A stretch of 64,000 nt of DNA, from the NCBI GenBank assembly GCA_027452245.1, contig DAIDGW010000035.1, forward strand, positions 1 to 64,000. Reading direction: 5' to 3'. Shown in pieces: positions 15,567-25,406 of this stretch (its first letter is position 1; each line of letters begins with the position of its first letter). Both the position numbers and the translations under genes were made by a program. The stretch is from Acidobacteriaceae bacterium (GTDB taxonomy: Bacteria > Acidobacteriota > Terriglobia > Terriglobales > Acidobacteriaceae). The notes beneath the pieces are model-generated. The model saw only the letters and a list, made by a program, of their open reading frames with translations, was not told the origin of the DNA and searched no databases.

Positions 15567-18500
15567 GTGTATTCCTCTGCACATAGAGCTGCGTCCTCGT
15601 CAACCCAATTCTTCGACTTGCAGTCCGAACGTCATCACGGTCTGGAGCCCGGCAAGCATGGTCGTCGATGCGTACAGCGCGATATTTATTGCAGTCCAGC
15701 CGGGACTCATCGACTGAGTTTGCCGACGGACAGAGGAATCGCGAGATCTCGGTGTGTCCATTTGGCGCTGATTTCGATCCTCGTACTCGGCTTATCAGGG
15801 CTGGCTTTTCCCCAAGCTCCGACGCTGACCAGCATTTCGCCGACAGCGCTGTCGCCGGGGATGCAGGTGACGTTCACGGGATCGGGTTTTGGGGCGACGC
15901 AGGGCAGCGGGAGTGTGGGCTTCAACAACACGGCAGGGACGGTAGTGAGTTGGAGCGACACGCAGGTAGTGGCGACGGTCGCGGCGGGGACCAATCCGGG
16001 GAATGCGTGGGTGACGCAGAACGGAGTGCGCAGCAACTACATCGCATTCACCATGGTGCCGCCGACGCTGACCAGCATCTCGCCGACGGCGCTGTCGCCG
16101 GGGATGCAGGTGACGTTCACGGGATCGGGTTTTGGGGCGACGCAGGGCAGCGGGAGTGTAGGCTTCAACAATACGGCGGGGACGGTGGTGAGCTGGAGCG
16201 ACACGCAGGTAGTGGCGACGGTCGCGGCGGGGACCAATCCGGGGAATGCCTGGGTGACGCAGAACGGGGTGCGCAGCAACTACATTGCGTTCACGGTAAT
16301 GCCTGCCCCACAGCTAACGAGCTTGTCACCTGCTTCGGGAGCGGTGGGGAGTTCCGTGACTCTTACTGGAAACAACTTCGGGAGTTCGCAGAACAATAGT
16401 TCTGTGACGTTCAACGGAATACCGGCTTCGGTGACGAACTGGAGCATGACTTCGATAGTCGTGCAGGTCCCGGCCGCCGCACAGACCGGAAACGTGGTGG
16501 TGAACGTTGGAAGCGAGGCAAGCAACCGACTGACGTTCACGGTTCTGTCGTCCGATTTTGTCCCTACAAGCGGCGGAATGGTCAGCACACGGTCCGGACA
16601 GACGGCGACGCAGTTGATGAGCGGCCAAATTCTGATCGCTGGCGGAATGGGCAGCTCAGGCGTTAGTGGCAATGCGGAGCTCTATAACATATCCACCCTG
16701 ACTTTCACGGCCGCTAATTCCATGAATGTGGCTAGGTGGTTGCACACGGCCACGCTGCTGAACGATGGCACCGTCCTCATCGTAGGCGGTTCTAGTCTTT
16801 CGAATGAAACCACGCTGAATTCTGCCGAGATCTACGATCCCGTCGCAGGAACCTTCACTTTGTTGCCGAGCACTCTCAATACAGCTCGAGTTGCGCATAC
16901 GGCTACTTTATTGAGCACTGGCCAGGTCTTGATTGTTGGCGGCTATGATCCCAGCACAGGCATCATCGCCGACTCTGAGCTGTACGATCCCACTGCGCAG
17001 GTCTTCATCGATCTGGGGAACACGAACACTCCCCGGTTTCACCATACGGCTACGTTGCTGCAAAGCGGACAGGTTCTTATCGCCGGTGGCGAGACAGACC
17101 CGACCCCAAGCGGCGCCTATAACACCGCTGAAATCTTCGATCCGACGACTTGGACCTTCGCGCCTCTATCGGCCAACATGGTCTCAGGCCGCGAAGGGCA
17201 CTCAGCGACTCTGTTGAACGATGGGACGGTTCTGATTGCCGGTGGCGATCTTCCCGGAGCTGGATCCCTCAACACGGCAGAGATTTATAGTCCGGGCGCG
17301 GGTACGTTTACTTCAGTTTCTGCGGCAATGACTTCACCTCGGATCTATCATGACGCGGCTCTCCTGAACGGCGGCAAGGTGCTCCTTTCCGGTGGGGAGG
17401 ACGATTCGGGCAGTTCGTCCGTGGCGTTGAATACTGCCGAACTCTACGATCCGGTAGCTCAAACGTTCACCGGCACCGGCAACATGACCACTGTCCGCGA
17501 ACACCAGACGGCGACCTTGCTGAATGACGGGACCGTGCTAGAGGCCGGTGGTACCGATGGCGCCACTATCTTCAGTACTGCCGAAGTCTATGCAACAAGC
17601 AAGCTGACTGGGCTGACGAGCATTTCTATTGCGCCTGCGTCCCCATCCGTTCCTTTGGGATCGCAGCAACTCCTGACGGCGACTGGCACTTTCAGCGGTG
17701 GCGGTACTGAGGTTCTCTCGTCTGTACTCTGGAGTTCATCGTCCACTACCAGCAGCACGATCAGCAATGACACGACGGATAGCGGATATGGATACACCGT
17801 TGCTCAGGGGACTACAACCATCACGGCTACCGCTGCCGGAGTGAGCGGTTCAACTACCTTGACCGTTCAGGCCCCAGCGCTTGTTTCCGTCGTGTTAAAT
17901 CCCCAGAGCCCCAGCATGCCTCTCGGGACAACGCAGCAATTTACGGCAACAGGGACATACTCGGACGGGAGCACACAGGATTTGACCTCAACGGCTACAT
18001 GGACCTCGTCGTCTGGTTCGGCAACTGTCAACAGCGCCGGTCTTGTAACTGCCGCTGCGCTTGGGACGAGCACTATTCAAGCCAGCTCTGGTTCGCAAAG
18101 CAGCTCGACTACCGCCACCGTGGGGGCTCCCACACTAGTTTCATTGTCAGTGAGTCCTTCCACTGCTTCGCTTGGTGCTGGACTGAGCCAGCAGTACCAG
18201 GCGACCGGAATCTACACGGACGGCAGTACGCAGAATCTGACGAGCTCGGTAACCTGGTATGCCGTTCCGCAAACGTCCGCGTCCATCAATGCCTCGGGAT
18301 TGGCGACTACCGTCGCGCAAGGGAATGTCAATATAACCGCTGTTTACGGAGCGTTTTCGGGGATTTCCGCACTAACAGTGGGACCGCCGAACCTGCTCTC
18401 TATCGCGGTGTCGCCAGGCGCTGCGAGCATTTCGCTCGGCAACAGTCAGCAATTCACTGCAATTGGGAACTACTCGGACGGAACCACCCAGGACATCACT

Positions 18501-21500
18501 TCCACAGTGGGGTGGAGCTCTTCGAGCGGAACGATTTCGTCGATCAATTCCACTGGTTTGGCGGCGACCCTGGCGTCGGGAAGTGTAACGATCACGGCTT
18601 CGTCAGGATCAGTTTCATCGTCGGCTACGCTCAGCATAACCAACGGAAGCCTCGCCCTGAACACCAGTCGTTATCAGCAAAGCGCGACATTACTGAACAA
18701 TGGTTCGGTATTGATTGCAGGTGGCGTGAGCTGTCCAACGGCGGGTTCGTGTACCTATTTGAATAGCGCAGAATTGTATACGCCAAGTTCGGGAACGATC
18801 ACGAATACCGGAAGCATGGCTGCCGCACGAAACGCCCCGGCGGTTCTTTTAAGCAACGGAAAAGTTCTGATTGCTGGTGGCTACACTTGTGACGCAAATC
18901 AAAACTGCTCGTCGCTGAGTAGCGCCGAGATCTACGATCCAAGTTCCGGCACTTTCAGTAGCGCAGGAAGTATGACGAGCGACCGATATGGGCATACGAT
19001 GACGTTGCTCAGTACCGGACAGGTCTTGATCGCAGGTGGTGAGACGTGCAGCTCTGCGACCTCGTGCTCGGCATTAAACAGCGCTGAGATCTACAACCCA
19101 AGCAGCGGAACCTTCACCGCGACAGGAAATCTCAATAGTGCAAGGTTCTTTGCAAGCGCGGTCGCGTTAAGTTCTGGCCAGGTCTTGATCGCTGGTGGTT
19201 TCGATGGAACGAACTTTCCAGCCACCTCCGAGCTGTTCAATCCCGCTACGGGGACATTTGCTACGAGTGGCTCCCTCAACACTCCCCGGGCAAATGCAAC
19301 TGCCAGCCTGCTGGACAATGGGCAGGCGTTGATCGCGGGTGGGTCAACCTGCAACTCGCCAGGGTGCCCGACTGCTGCCACGGAGTTGTACGCGAGCGGA
19401 TCTTTCTCGTACCCGACCTATCCAACGGGAAATATGAATGCCGCACGCTGGGATCAGAGCGCAACGGTCCTCACTAACGGACAAGTGTTCCTCGCTGGCG
19501 GATTTGATTCCTGTTCCTCTTCTTGTACTTCAGATCAGACAGGAGAAGTGTTCGATCCTCTTGCCTTCACATTCACGGCCACTCAAAATCTGTCCACACC
19601 TCGTTCTGGACACAGTGCCACTCTGTTGAATGACGGGACTGTGTTTCTGGTTGGCGGCATCAACAACGGCGTCACGTTATCGAGCACGGATCTCTACCAG
19701 CCATCCAGCCTTGAATTGGCCGGATTGGCGTCGATCGCACTCTCCCCATCGAATTCTCCTGTTGCGCTGGGCTCATCTCTGCAATTGACCGCGACGGGTT
19801 ACAACAATAGCGGCAGTCTTTTGAACAACTCCTCCTCTCCGCTCCAGTCGGTAGTTTGGAGTTCATCGGCGCCATCTATCGCGACTGTCAGCAACGCGGC
19901 CGGCAGTGAAGGCATCGTGACTGGCCTTACTTCAGGCACGGCGACAATTACCGCAAGCATTGGGACGGTGGCCACATCGACTGACGTTACCGTCACAACC
20001 CCGTTGGTTTCGATTTCGATCTCCCCGTCCAACCCGATGGTCACTCTCAACACGTCGCAGAATCTCCTGCTGACGGCAACGGGCACGTATTCGGATGGAA
20101 GCACTGGTGATCTGACCGCAGATGCTACTTGGACCTCATCCAACAGTTCCGTCGCTACGGTGGTCGAGATTCCTGGGAATGGCGCCGTAGTGATCCCTGT
20201 AGCGGCTGGCACTGCGAACATAACGGCGAGCTTCACGGGAATTACCGGAAGTGCTGGCCTAACTGTGACTGCGCCGCTTGCGCCGGCACCGCCAATCGTC
20301 ACTGGCGTTTCACCGACGACGGGTGTAGCCGGAACGCAAGTGACTATCACCGGTTCTGGATTCGGGACGACGCAGGGCAGCGGGATGGTTTGGTTGGGTA
20401 CCACTCTAGGCGTGGTGACCAGTTGGAGTGACACTCAAGTCGTCGCAACCGTTGCGACAGGCTCCAGTTCAGGCGTGGCAGAGATTCAGCAAACCGGCGC
20501 CGACTCAAACTCGGTTGCGTTCACCGTAAATGCGGCAACAATTGCCAGCGTCTCTCCGAATAATGGCCTCACGGGAACACAAGTAACCATTACGGGATCT
20601 GGATTTGGTGCCGCGCAAGGAAGTGGGAATGTCTGGTTGGGAACCGCCATGGCAACGGTCAGTAGCTGGAGCGATAGCCAGATCGTGGCCACCGTTGGCG
20701 CCGGTGCAGCCACCGGCAACGCCCAAGTTCTTCAAAATGGCGTAATGAGCAACCCGGTGCCGTTTACCATTAACCTGCCTGTGGTTACCGGTGTTTCTCC
20801 GAATTCTGGTGACGCCGGTACTGTCGTGACAATTACCGGCAGTGGTTTCGGTGTTACCCAGGGAAGTGGTACGGTTTGGATTGGCAGCACCTATGCTTCC
20901 GTGGTCGGATGGAGTGATACTCAAGTGGTGGCTTCCGTTGCCAGTGATTCTGTTACCGGAATTGCTCGAATTTCGCAGAACGGCACTTGGAGCAACTCCA
21001 TGAGTTTCACCGTGCCGCCAACCGGATCTGGAACTTCTGCGACATCATTGGTGCCGAATCAGATCAGTATGTTGATCGGAGGCACGCAGACCATTGAAGC
21101 TGTGAACTCGACCGGCCAATCCATCACTGGATTGACATGGACCTCCAGCAGCACCGCTGTTGCGACGCTTTCCACCGACGATCCTCCGATCATCACGGCA
21201 GTGGGAGCTGGGGAGTCGATCATTACCGCCGGGAGCGCTTCGGCAAAGGTGACCGTCTTTGCCGGATCGGCGTTACCAACGGGCACCGTCATTTGGTCGA
21301 ACCCGGGAGACGGTTCCGGTGTCTCTTGTATTATTCCGGCAGTTCCCAGTTCGACTGGGGTGGCGGACGTGTTCGCCTTGAATGTCGATGGTAATGTGCA
21401 AGCGATCACCGCAAATGGCACGACGGCCTGGACAGCGACAGTGTCGGGTGCCGGATGCAGCAATCTAGTCCCTGATTTCCAGGGTGGTTTGGTCATTTAC

Positions 21501-23003
21501 ACCAACCAATCCGTTAACAAGCTGGATGGTATGACGGGACAGGCATATCCAAGCTACACGGCAACCAATACTCAGCAAGTCCCGATGCAAAGGCCAGTCG
21601 TACATACTGATGGCACAATTTTTACTATTGACGGCGATATGCTAGTTGCTATCAACCCGCTCAGCGGACAGCCGAACTTCACCGTTCATCTCGAAGATAC
21701 AACCTACACCTACAGCGGTGCGCAATGTCCCATTTGTGATAGCCCAGTACCGCAAGCGGGAGGGGGAGGAACTTCTGAGAACGTTCAGCTCCCCGCCATC
21801 GGCAGTCTAATCATTGCCGGAGACGGGTATGCGTATGTGCCATATGCGTATTCCACGACTCAGGAAGTAACAACGGGATGCAACCCTAACGGATGCGGCG
21901 GGTACGATGTTCAATCGTCCTCAGAACACCTGCGCCTGATGCGGGCAGGTACGGGCGGCGATTCGTACGAGATCACGCTTGGGGATTGGGGTAACGGGGT
22001 TGGGGTTTCCGCACCTAGCCTGATCACTAACGCCGACCAAGGAGTGCTGGCCAGCTACTCGGTCACAGCGCCCGACGGCACGCAAACCTTTTATCTGGCA
22101 ACCACATCGGCCACGAGCGTCACGTCGAATATCCAGGTAACAAGCGTTCCCGGCCAGACAGCGCAAGTGCAGCCGGTCCTGCAGCGGGCGGACGGATCAT
22201 ATGTCGGTACGGTCTCATCGTCCGTGGGTAACTTCATGGTCGCGTTCACTGGAACGGGGAGCACGCTGTTTACTGTGCCCAACGACACGCCACAGATTAC
22301 AACCGTTGATGGCGGTGTGATCGGCGCGTCGGGTACCACCTACGACCAGAACGGTAACGTCACTGGCCAGAACGCCCCGCCAGGCACACCGAGCTGGTAT
22401 GGATTCCTGTATTCAATGACGAACGATTCAGATTTGCAGCGCATTGTTCCCACTGCCTCATTTTTGCAGGCCGATCTTGCCCACATCGCTTACGGGAATG
22501 TTTCGGGGAACTCTACAGCCCTCAACTTGCCGGACGATCCTTATGCTCTGCGGTTGGTACCAACTTCGGACGACGGAGCAAAGGGATGTTCTGCCAGAGA
22601 CATTGACTACACACTCACAAAGTTAGACGGTAAAACTCCACCGAATGGGAGGAGCTGGTATATCACCGAACATCAAACACTATGGAGCTTGGCTAAACCA
22701 GAAGGTATGTCAAATGGCGGCCCCACTACATTCCACGATCTTGTCGCTTGCCCTCTTGGTGTTGGGTGCGGATGGAGTCACCAGACGTTTACGATTTCAC
22801 AAAATCCGGGCAACTGCGCAAGCCCGTCATATGGGAATCCGGGAAACACACCTTGTAAGTCCGAGGGAGGAACCATAGTTATTCACAGTCCCCAGGGTGC
22901 CGATTACGGAACCCTTTGGCTCATGGTCAAGGTACAAAACATTATTGTCAATGATTACTATAAATGGCCTGGCAGTAAAGGTACTGCGCAGTCTTGTCCA
23001 TGA
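15567..23003 (+). CDS. Giant secreted TIG/Kelch/Ig-like repeat protein (2478 aa)
   Basis: Likely an exported surface or extracellular protein. GTG 15567 is supported by GGGAGGG five bases upstream. A long basic N-terminal region precedes a hydrophobic segment (LALISILVLGLSGLAFPQ, about 67-83). Approximate domain order: three IPT/TIG domains (84-328), a Kelch propeller (335-672), four bacterial Ig-like BIG2 domains (682-1025), a second Kelch propeller (1028-1378), two Ig-like domains (1385-1568), three TIG domains (1575-1818), one Ig-like domain (1823-1898), a PQQ-type propeller region (1905-2300), and a Cys-containing C-terminus without an obvious anchor. Kelch blades show repeated LLNDGTVLIAGG and AEIYDP. 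The first two TIG units are a very recent duplication. Adhesion, glycan binding or a scaffold role is possible; no catalytic motif was seen. Confidence 0.85.
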   Translation: MYSSAHRAASSSTQFFDLQSERHHGLEPGKHGRRCVQRDIYCSPAGTHRLSLPTDRGIARSRCVHLALISILVLGLSGLAFPQAPTLTSISPTALSPGMQVTFTGSGFGATQGSGSVGFNNTAGTVVSWSDTQVVATVAAGTNPGNAWVTQNGVRSNYIAFTMVPPTLTSISPTALSPGMQVTFTGSGFGATQGSGSVGFNNTAGTVVSWSDTQVVATVAAGTNPGNAWVTQNGVRSNYIAFTVMPAPQLTSLSPASGAVGSSVTLTGNNFGSSQNNSSVTFNGIPASVTNWSMTSIVVQVPAAAQTGNVVVNVGSEASNRLTFTVLSSDFVPTSGGMVSTRSGQTATQLMSGQILIAGGMGSSGVSGNAELYNISTLTFTAANSMNVARWLHTATLLNDGTVLIVGGSSLSNETTLNSAEIYDPVAGTFTLLPSTLNTARVAHTATLLSTGQVLIVGGYDPSTGIIADSELYDPTAQVFIDLGNTNTPRFHHTATLLQSGQVLIAGGETDPTPSGAYNTAEIFDPTTWTFAPLSANMVSGREGHSATLLNDGTVLIAGGDLPGAGSLNTAEIYSPGAGTFTSVSAAMTSPRIYHDAALLNGGKVLLSGGEDDSGSSSVALNTAELYDPVAQTFTGTGNMTTVREHQTATLLNDGTVLEAGGTDGATIFSTAEVYATSKLTGLTSISIAPASPSVPLGSQQLLTATGTFSGGGTEVLSSVLWSSSSTTSSTISNDTTDSGYGYTVAQGTTTITATAAGVSGSTTLTVQAPALVSVVLNPQSPSMPLGTTQQFTATGTYSDGSTQDLTSTATWTSSSGSATVNSAGLVTAAALGTSTIQASSGSQSSSTTATVGAPTLVSLSVSPSTASLGAGLSQQYQATGIYTDGSTQNLTSSVTWYAVPQTSASINASGLATTVAQGNVNITAVYGAFSGISALTVGPPNLLSIAVSPGAASISLGNSQQFTAIGNYSDGTTQDITSTVGWSSSSGTISSINSTGLAATLASGSVTITASSGSVSSSATLSITNGSLALNTSRYQQSATLLNNGSVLIAGGVSCPTAGSCTYLNSAELYTPSSGTITNTGSMAAARNAPAVLLSNGKVLIAGGYTCDANQNCSSLSSAEIYDPSSGTFSSAGSMTSDRYGHTMTLLSTGQVLIAGGETCSSATSCSALNSAEIYNPSSGTFTATGNLNSARFFASAVALSSGQVLIAGGFDGTNFPATSELFNPATGTFATSGSLNTPRANATASLLDNGQALIAGGSTCNSPGCPTAATELYASGSFSYPTYPTGNMNAARWDQSATVLTNGQVFLAGGFDSCSSSCTSDQTGEVFDPLAFTFTATQNLSTPRSGHSATLLNDGTVFLVGGINNGVTLSSTDLYQPSSLELAGLASIALSPSNSPVALGSSLQLTATGYNNSGSLLNNSSSPLQSVVWSSSAPSIATVSNAAGSEGIVTGLTSGTATITASIGTVATSTDVTVTTPLVSISISPSNPMVTLNTSQNLLLTATGTYSDGSTGDLTADATWTSSNSSVATVVEIPGNGAVVIPVAAGTANITASFTGITGSAGLTVTAPLAPAPPIVTGVSPTTGVAGTQVTITGSGFGTTQGSGMVWLGTTLGVVTSWSDTQVVATVATGSSSGVAEIQQTGADSNSVAFTVNAATIASVSPNNGLTGTQVTITGSGFGAAQGSGNVWLGTAMATVSSWSDSQIVATVGAGAATGNAQVLQNGVMSNPVPFTINLPVVTGVSPNSGDAGTVVTITGSGFGVTQGSGTVWIGSTYASVVGWSDTQVVASVASDSVTGIARISQNGTWSNSMSFTVPPTGSGTSATSLVPNQISMLIGGTQTIEAVNSTGQSITGLTWTSSSTAVATLSTDDPPIITAVGAGESIITAGSASAKVTVFAGSALPTGTVIWSNPGDGSGVSCIIPAVPSSTGVADVFALNVDGNVQAITANGTTAWTATVSGAGCSNLVPDFQGGLVIYTNQSVNKLDGMTGQAYPSYTATNTQQVPMQRPVVHTDGTIFTIDGDMLVAINPLSGQPNFTVHLEDTTYTYSGAQCPICDSPVPQAGGGGTSENVQLPAIGSLIIAGDGYAYVPYAYSTTQEVTTGCNPNGCGGYDVQSSSEHLRLMRAGTGGDSYEITLGDWGNGVGVSAPSLITNADQGVLASYSVTAPDGTQTFYLATTSATSVTSNIQVTSVPGQTAQVQPVLQRADGSYVGTVSSSVGNFMVAFTGTGSTLFTVPNDTPQITTVDGGVIGASGTTYDQNGNVTGQNAPPGTPSWYGFLYSMTNDSDLQRIVPTASFLQADLAHIAYGNVSGNSTALNLPDDPYALRLVPTSDDGAKGCSARDIDYTLTKLDGKTPPNGRSWYITEHQTLWSLAKPEGMSNGGPTTFHDLVACPLGVGCGWSHQTFTISQNPGNCASPSYGNPGNTPCKSEGGTIVIHSPQGADYGTLWLMVKVQNIIVNDYYKWPGSKGTAQSCP
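15821..16306 (+). repeat. Tandem 243-bp duplication encoding TIG domains 1 and 2
   Basis: Two direct units with a 243-base period (81 codons), beginning at 15821 and 16064, differ at only about a dozen positions by eye, mostly synonymous. The third TIG unit that follows is clearly diverged. This indicates recent copying or gene conversion inside the gene. Confidence 0.85.
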
Positions 23004-23123
23004 TAGATTATCGAATATCATTGTAGGCGAAATGAGGAAGGTGCTTGGGAGTAGAGATAAGGAAAAATAGATTCCTTGCGCCAAAGCCAAGCGCGGGAGG
23101 GGAATTTAGTCAAAGGCAACCAA

Positions 23124-23726
23124 ATGCGCCACTCGTCTAATTCTAATATGGTGAAGGATAGGAAACGATGGCTGTTCCTGATCGCCGCAGGAGTAATATC
23201 TGTATTACTATTAGCAGTTGCTATGGGTCTTGCCCTTGCACACTACGCGAGGGCCCGGGCTTCGAGATACCTTAGTGTGGTCGAATCTCTTCCTATCGGT
23301 ACGCCCTATAACATCGCCGTATCGCAGCTTCGCGATGCAAATATTTCGGCCATTCCGTCCGGTGACTGCCAACATGTTTGCGGATTCGAATATCGTATAT
23401 TTAGCAGATTACTGGTTAAATCGCATTTAGTAGCACCGATTGGCCTGTTTGGGCAGCTCACCTTTAGCGATGGAAAGCTATGTTATAAGCGAACAATACT
23501 GGGTGGAGGGGATTACGGCGGCTACGCATCTGTCTCCGAAAGCACATCAACAATATCCAGGATTCAACGCCAGCAATACCTCATCCTCGTTGATCTTTCA
23601 CCTGCTGACTTCACCGGGTACAGAAGGCGAGCATATGCGTTCAATTTATCGTGCATCGCCTCGCTGAGAAGCTGCGTGACGGATGAGCTACTACCAACAG
23701 CAAAAGAGCTCTCTACAAGTAACTGA
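23124..23726 (+). CDS. Membrane-anchored hypothetical protein
   Basis: About 200 aa from ATG 23124, preceded by AAAGG. One transmembrane helix (WLFLIAAGVISVLLLAVAMG, near residues 16-36) anchors a C-terminal domain that would be extracytoplasmic, with paired cysteines (GDCQHVCGF, later LSCIASLRSC). No family recognised. It follows the giant protein by 120 bases on the same strand and may be cotranscribed. Confidence 0.6.
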   Translation: MRHSSNSNMVKDRKRWLFLIAAGVISVLLLAVAMGLALAHYARARASRYLSVVESLPIGTPYNIAVSQLRDANISAIPSGDCQHVCGFEYRIFSRLLVKSHLVAPIGLFGQLTFSDGKLCYKRTILGGGDYGGYASVSESTSTISRIQRQQYLILVDLSPADFTGYRRRAYAFNLSCIASLRSCVTDELLPTAKELSTSN

Positions 23727-23870
23727 CGTCACCGGCTAGCTAGCTGTCTCTCTTGCGTGTTGTTCGAGGGATTGAATATTGAGATACGAACGTCGAACTG
23801 ATGTGATAACCGTCTGGGGCTGGTGGCCGCCCTTCTGAGTTCGATTGGGAGGAGAAGCGATTTTAGAATA

Positions 23871-25199
23871 ATGGTTAGTCATGCCTCTCATCTGCGGCGC
23901 AGGCTTCATCTTTCATTCCTGTTACTTTTCGCGACCGAGATCGCATTTGCACAGTGGAATGAGAGTCCGAAGCTGAACGCTGAAGCCCGGACCTTTTTGG
24001 AGGCAAAGGTATATTCCCTGGTGCAAGAACACTTTTTCCCCGCAAAAAACTCTCCGGAATCGCGATCAGACTCCTCTTATCAAAGCTACTTACGCATGGC
24101 CCTCGGGTCCGACGACCGCCGCCAATTCGATTTGGCGACCATGGAATTCGTCGCCCAACTGCATAATGGCCACACTTTCTTCTGGGACACCTGGCTCGAT
24201 AAGAGCAACCAGCCTCTCGGGTTCTATGCCGCACCACTCGCCGGATACTGGGTTGTCCAAAGTAGCTTTGTGCCAAGTCTCAAGCCCGGCGATGTCATCA
24301 CAAGCATCGCCAACATACCGACCGAAGCTTTTTTTCAGCGACAGCAGCGCTATATTTCCGCTTCCAGTACCACTGCGCAGCGAAACACTTTGTTTCTTTT
24401 TCCCTATCTGTTTCCTGAACAGTTCACAATGACCCTGGATGGCAATCGTAAGCTAGCGATTAATCGGGAAACGTTCAAAGAGCCCGGGCAAAAGACCGAT
24501 GGCCGCTGGCTCAAGCCGGGCGCCACGGCTTATATTCGCATCCCGGCATTCAACCAACCATGGTTTGAAAACGGAGCTCTCGACCTGGTAAAGCAGTTCC
24601 GCAACGCCAAAACCCTGATCATCGACGTAAGAAACAATTCTGGCGGCGTTGCTCCCCAGCGGCTTATTCAAGAGTTGATGAACCGCCCCTACCGCGAATG
24701 GAAGCAGTCTTCCGCGGTCAGAACTGCGTTGGCGGAATGCGATCAGAAAAAAGAACAGACGAACAATGCGACCACAATGCCAGCGCTCCTCCTCAATTGT
24801 GAGCGGTCACCGGATGATCACCTTTGTACTTCTCCCGTGACTTGGGGCGGTGACGTCGTTCAGCCAAGCCCAGGCGCTTTTGAGGGACGGGTGATTCTCC
24901 TAGTAAACGGCGGTTGCATCTCCGCTTGCGAGGAACTAGTCGAACCGTTCAAAAACAGTGGCCGAGGAACTCTGGTCGGCGAAACCACGCAAGGAAGTTC
25001 CGGCTTGCCCTATACCTACAACTTCGACAATGGCATGACGCTCAAGATCGCTGTCAAACGGCTCTATTTCCCGGACGGCTCAGAATTCGAAGGAGTCGGC
25101 ATTAAACCTGACGTAGAGGTCCATCCCACGATCGAATCCCTCAGATCAGGCCACGATGTGATCTTAGAAAAAGCGCTTGAGATAGCTACAAACCCGTGA
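23871..25199 (+). CDS. S41 family (C-terminal processing-like) peptidase
   Basis: About 442 aa with a signal peptide (LHLSFLLLFATEIAFAQ). TLIIDVRNNSGGV is the substrate-binding strand of S41 peptidases, and NGGCISACEEL holds the catalytic Ser region. GETTQGSSG and a terminal EGVGIKPDVEVHPT complete the fold; the expected downstream Lys is less obvious by eye. A degenerate PDZ-like stretch precedes it (LKPGDVITSI). Predicted secreted or periplasmic serine protease. ATG 23871 is preferred over GTG 23823 because the signal peptide follows directly; AGGAG lies rather far (15 bases). Confidence 0.8.
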   Translation: MVSHASHLRRRLHLSFLLLFATEIAFAQWNESPKLNAEARTFLEAKVYSLVQEHFFPAKNSPESRSDSSYQSYLRMALGSDDRRQFDLATMEFVAQLHNGHTFFWDTWLDKSNQPLGFYAAPLAGYWVVQSSFVPSLKPGDVITSIANIPTEAFFQRQQRYISASSTTAQRNTLFLFPYLFPEQFTMTLDGNRKLAINRETFKEPGQKTDGRWLKPGATAYIRIPAFNQPWFENGALDLVKQFRNAKTLIIDVRNNSGGVAPQRLIQELMNRPYREWKQSSAVRTALAECDQKKEQTNNATTMPALLLNCERSPDDHLCTSPVTWGGDVVQPSPGAFEGRVILLVNGGCISACEELVEPFKNSGRGTLVGETTQGSSGLPYTYNFDNGMTLKIAVKRLYFPDGSEFEGVGIKPDVEVHPTIESLRSGHDVILEKALEIATNP

Positions 25200-25406
25200 G
25201 CCAGGGCAACAATGAAGTGGCCCGATTTGTGTGAGTGGCCGAGGACCCCGTCGAAGCATTGCGGTCCCGATGCATCTCGTTGATGTATACGCCCCAACAC
25301 AAATGCCACCGAGTCGAGAGCCGGTGAGCTATGATGGATCCGTCCTCACGATGTTCATCTGAGGAATGCACGAGTTGCTTCCGTGCGGGCAGCAAGGAGG
25401 AAGCTC

